A stretch of 64,000 bases of DNA from Loxodes magnus (lineage: Eukaryota; Ciliophora; Karyorelictea; Loxodida; Loxodidae): the NCBI GenBank assembly GCA_946699065.1, contig CAMPDV010000214.1, forward strand, positions 1 through 64,000. The letters are read 5' to 3'. The notes under the pieces are model-generated. The model was given only the letters and a program-made list of their open reading frames with translations. It did not search any database and was not told the DNA's origin. Below are positions 61,046 through 64,000 of the stretch, in pieces. Made by a program: the position numbers and the translations under genes. The first letter of the stretch is position 1. The number at the start of each line of letters is the position of its first letter.

Positions 61046-62003
61046 ATAAAAGTAAAAAAAATGGTCGAAGGTTTCAAATCAGGCTTCTATACCACCTCTT
61101 CTTAAGCCAAAAAGGAAGGGAGGAAGCAAGAAACCAAGTCTTAATAATTTTAACAACCTTATCTATCACAACCTTAGCCAACACTGAACTAACAACTTGG
61201 AATCTAACAAAACGAATGAAAGCCAACCTTGAAGAATATACACACGGAAACTTCAACCTCAAGCGAGAAACCGAAGAAACAGATGATGTCTGTTCTCCAC
61301 CAGGAGATATCAGAGTTCAACCCTTCTGGCCAGATGAAAATGGAGTAGCTCATCAAAGTGGTACTGAACCTCCAGGAAGAGGTCAAGAGATTGAAGAAAG
61401 ACAATGATATGCTGATGGTAAAGCTAGACCTAGCAGAAGGAATTGAGTCAAGACTTATGTCATAGAAAGAGATCTTAACGCCTTTTGGAATATCTCACAA
61501 AGTAAGACTAACGAATCCTAAAATTAGCTTTAGAAACAGACTCGGAAAAGTAGAAGAGAAATTGTGAACTTTTAAGAAAGAGTAAAGCGAAACTGGAGCT
61601 ATACAAATGGAAATCGAAGCCTAAAAAGAGCAAACAAATCAAGGAAAATAATTCAAAATAAAAAAGAAATTTTTCTGCTGTGGAAGCGTATGACATTTTT
61701 ATCGGAAGTGTTTGAAATTCTAATAGAAATAAAGAAACTATTGGATAAAAGAACAACAAAAGAAGAAAAAAGAAGAAGCAAGAATGAAAAGAATGTATTG
61801 CAACCCAGATGGTTCAATATACAAGATTAAGATGGAACCAAGTCAAGCTAAAGGAGGGAAAACCTGGAAAAATCCGAGTTCCCAATCTCGCTAAAATTGG
61901 GCAACCCGAACTTTTATATTTAACAGCATGGAGCATTAACTGCTGTATTTCTGACGGGGTTGGAAATCTCTAAAACGGCAAACTTAAAATTAATATTATT
62001 ATT
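61046..62003 (+). mobile_element. Young, intact zinc-knuckle ORF element
   Basis: A 958-bp insertion between perfect 15-bp repeats. It starts ATAAAAGTAAAAAAAATGG and ends in TTAATATTATTATT. It is clearly GC-richer than its surroundings and holds a single uninterrupted ORF. With no RT or endonuclease it must depend on another element's machinery. The intact ORF and TSD make it the best-preserved member of the family in the window. Confidence 0.9.
61061..61954 (+). CDS. Zinc-knuckle/coiled-coil protein of the non-autonomous retroelement (intact)
   Basis: A 297-codon frame from ATG 61061 to TGA 61952-61954. It starts MVEGFKSGFYTTSSQAKK, then a Gln/Pro-rich stretch (QQFQQPYLSQPQPTLNQQ, partly TAA/TAG), a Ser/Thr-rich linker, and a coiled coil at residues ~105-150 (LQEEVKRLKKDNDMLMVK). 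A zinc-knuckle-like motif FFCCGSVWHFYRKC lies near residue 207, then a basic region (EQQKKKKEEARMKRM) and PDGSIYKIKMEPSQAKGG. In the knuckle the first Cys is Phe, with a Cys shifted next to the second. In-frame TGA is Trp three times (NEWKPT, KLWTF, SVWHF). By analogy with LINE ORF1 proteins it should bind its RNA and self-associate. Confidence 0.8.
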
Positions 62004-62018
62004 ATACGTAATCTTATT
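62004..62018. repeat. Target-site duplication, right copy (15 bp)
   Basis: Exact repeat of 61031-61045. Confidence 0.9.
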
Positions 62019-63590
62019 TCAATCCCCATATCATTATATTCCATCTTACTCTAATAAATTAAAAAACCAATGCAAAATAAATTTGAAAGCCCAATATATA
62101 CATAAATCTATTTAACCCTGCTTTAATATAAACTTTTAAAGCATAAATATAGATTAAAGTGCTAGTTCTTTTATTTATTACATAAGGAATTTTTAGAAAA
62201 ATTAATTGAAGCAAAAAATCGCTTTTAATTCTAGCTTCAACTTGAAGAACTTTACTTAATTTTTACTCAGTAAATCAATAATTTCTTTATAAGATCAAAA
62301 GCAAAAACTATTTAAATAATAGTCTATTTATTCTTTATTGATTAAGATCAAGTAATCTAGTGTAAAATCTTCTACTATAAATATCAATTTAAACGTTTCT
62401 TTTTAAAGATAGCTATGAAAGCTTATATTTAATATAGAATTGCTTATATAAACTAATATAGATGAGCTTTAATCTAGGTATATTCATCTAATCTAGATGG
62501 TTTTATTTTCTAAAATTAGATGAAGAAAACTGGTATCTTTTTCCTAGTTTCTAATGAGTTGATAAACTTGAGACAATTCTACTTTTATTTAATCCACTTT
62601 ACTCTATAATTAGCTAATATTTCTAAAGCTAATAAATGATATCTAATCTATATAGGAAGCTCTTAAGATTAAATTGCTTATCTTTTTACATTTTAGCTTG
62701 ATTTAGAGATTTTTCGCCTTATATTGATTTAATGTTTAAGCTCAGTCGAAATTATTTTCATAGAAAGATTTTAAATTAAATTATTTTCTAAGAATTAGTA
62801 AATCTATTTAGGATTAAAAATGCTAGATCAAGTGATGAAGCAAGAAAAAATGGATTAGTACAAGTCTCAAAATCCTTAATTTAGTAACATACAGAATGAT
62901 CAGATTTAAGAAGCTTAGTTATGATGGTAAGCTTATAAAGTTTGACTATAGCACATTAGATAAAAAGCAAATCTGAATCTTTATAAGTATCATAATAGAA
63001 AAAACCATAATAATAGGATAAAAGCATTTGGATAGTTAGAACTTATTAAAAACTATGAAACATTTAAATTGTGAAACTTAAGAAAACAAAACGAGTGAAA
63101 ATAAAAAAATATACCATTTTTATCTTTAAAAATAGAATTTCTCCCAATTTTTTAATTTACCACTTTAATATTAGTCTTTAAAGTATTCGGAGTTCCAGAA
63201 ATAAAAAGCTAAATTTTCTTTAAAAAAAATTAGATGGAAATAAAACTAAATAGTGTTATAACTTAAATAAGCTTTTAATAAATTGTAGCTATCAGTTTAT
63301 ATCATCGTCGTCATTTTAGGATTTTTGTTTATAATAATCAAAGGAATGCTTTAATTACCTTATTTAACTTTTTATAAATAAAAAATTTAAATTTGGTTCT
63401 AAGGAAGCAGAAGGTAACCTTTGTAAGAGCATATTAGCAATAAAGTTTGAATGCATAATATTTTAAAAAAAACTTAGAATTTCTTTAGTTGCTTAAATGT
63501 TTTGAAAATACTCCTTAGCAATTTAATTTCATAAGTTATCATAGTCTTAATTATAAAACTTTTAAAATCATCTGGCAAAAGTCATATGTT
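62019..63590. other. Non-genic AT-rich DNA
   Basis: Nothing recognised apart from the possible start of the split frame at 62034. Confidence 0.5.
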
Positions 63591-63854
63591 ATCTGATAAG
63601 ATTCAATACAGAATGTTTAATTGTTCAAGCTGCTTATATATCCTTTTAATTTTCTAATAATTATAAATTTCCAGCTAAGCTTCATAAAATGCTTCATATG
63701 TCATATCGAACTCCTTACATATACTTCATCCTATTCATCATATTTATTTTACTTACGGTTTCCCCTCCCTTCATATTTCAATTATTTCATTGATTTCTTA
63801 TTTCAAGAAGTCTTCCAATATAAATATGAAAAAAATTATAATATTCTTGCTTGA
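63591..63854 (+). CDS. Possible small ORF ending in TGA
   Basis: An open frame ends at TGA 63852-63854. The last ~78 codons have no standard stop and use many C-ending codons (TTC, CTC, CCC, ATC), unlike the surrounding DNA. Blocks: LIYPFNFLIIINFQLSFIK, YLFYLRFPLPSYFNYFIDFL, FQYKYEKNYNILA. Aromatic-rich, no family recognised, start not determined. Confidence 0.25.
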
Positions 63855-64000
63855 AGTCAACGAAATAAGTTAAGCATTTTTCTATCAGAACTTTTAGAGA
63901 ATAATCATATTAACTGACTTCATTACTCCTTTGCTTTCAACCTAGACTACAATTTTTTAATTTAAGCTAAAATTTTAATCATATTGTTGATTTAGATACA

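Noticed and set aside
1..64000. CRISPR arrays, bacterial operons, ribosome binding sites, IS elements
   Set aside because: The genetic code, retroelements and nuclear-type tRNAs mark this as a eukaryotic ciliate genome; no such structures are present.

Overview
The window is nuclear DNA of a ciliate, roughly 78% A+T by eye. The decisive evidence is the genetic code. Every recognisable coding stretch reads TAA and TAG as glutamine. Many also carry in-frame TGA at positions where aligned copies or the protein family have tryptophan, while the same genes end at TGA. UAR = Gln with UGA = Trp or stop by context matches the karyorelictean code (NCBI table 27, Loxodes-like); the Condylostoma code (table 28) is the nearest alternative. 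With the standard code the window looks almost empty of genes.

The layout is gene-poor and rich in retroelements. At 4.8-11.3 kb is a complete but decayed two-ORF non-LTR retrotransposon with a 15-bp target-site duplication (TSD). At 12.6-14.8 kb is a 5'-truncated RT element on the minus strand with a 17-bp TSD. From 15.8 to 25.8 kb lie a tRNA-Met gene and a broken copy of it, a degraded tRNA-Ala, two oppositely oriented kelch-type genes plus a third remnant, and fragments of zinc-knuckle elements. From 24.6 to 34.5 kb is a cluster of zinc-knuckle ORF elements, RT relics, a degenerate RING finger and two small genes. At 38.8-42.7 kb is the most striking host gene: an intronless 1297-codon receptor with tandem ligand-binding (ANF-receptor type) domains, about nine membrane segments and an EF-hand loop between two of them. 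A tRNA-Ala lies at 46.4 kb, and 46.5-53.2 kb is a gene desert. At 53.2-55.0 kb is a chimeric insertion (RT fragment plus zinc-knuckle element inside one TSD). At 56.4-58.1 kb are an unrecognised frameshifted gene and a PLAC8-family gene. At 61.0-62.0 kb is a young, intact zinc-knuckle element with a perfect 15-bp TSD.

Two mobile families act together. One carries endonuclease and reverse transcriptase. The other carries only an ORF with a coiled coil and a CCHC-type zinc knuckle and ends in (ATT)n. The second has no RT of its own and must be mobilised in trans, comparable in logic to the HAL1 (ORF1-only) derivatives of mammalian L1. In nearly all copies whose 5' end is visible, the start codon sits directly behind an A run at or within about 15 bases of the insertion boundary, leaving essentially no 5' UTR.

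Limits: all frames were translated by hand, no database search was possible, and in such AT-rich DNA with all three stop codons partly sense, short open frames mean little. Boundaries not fixed by a TSD or a start/stop codon are approximate.
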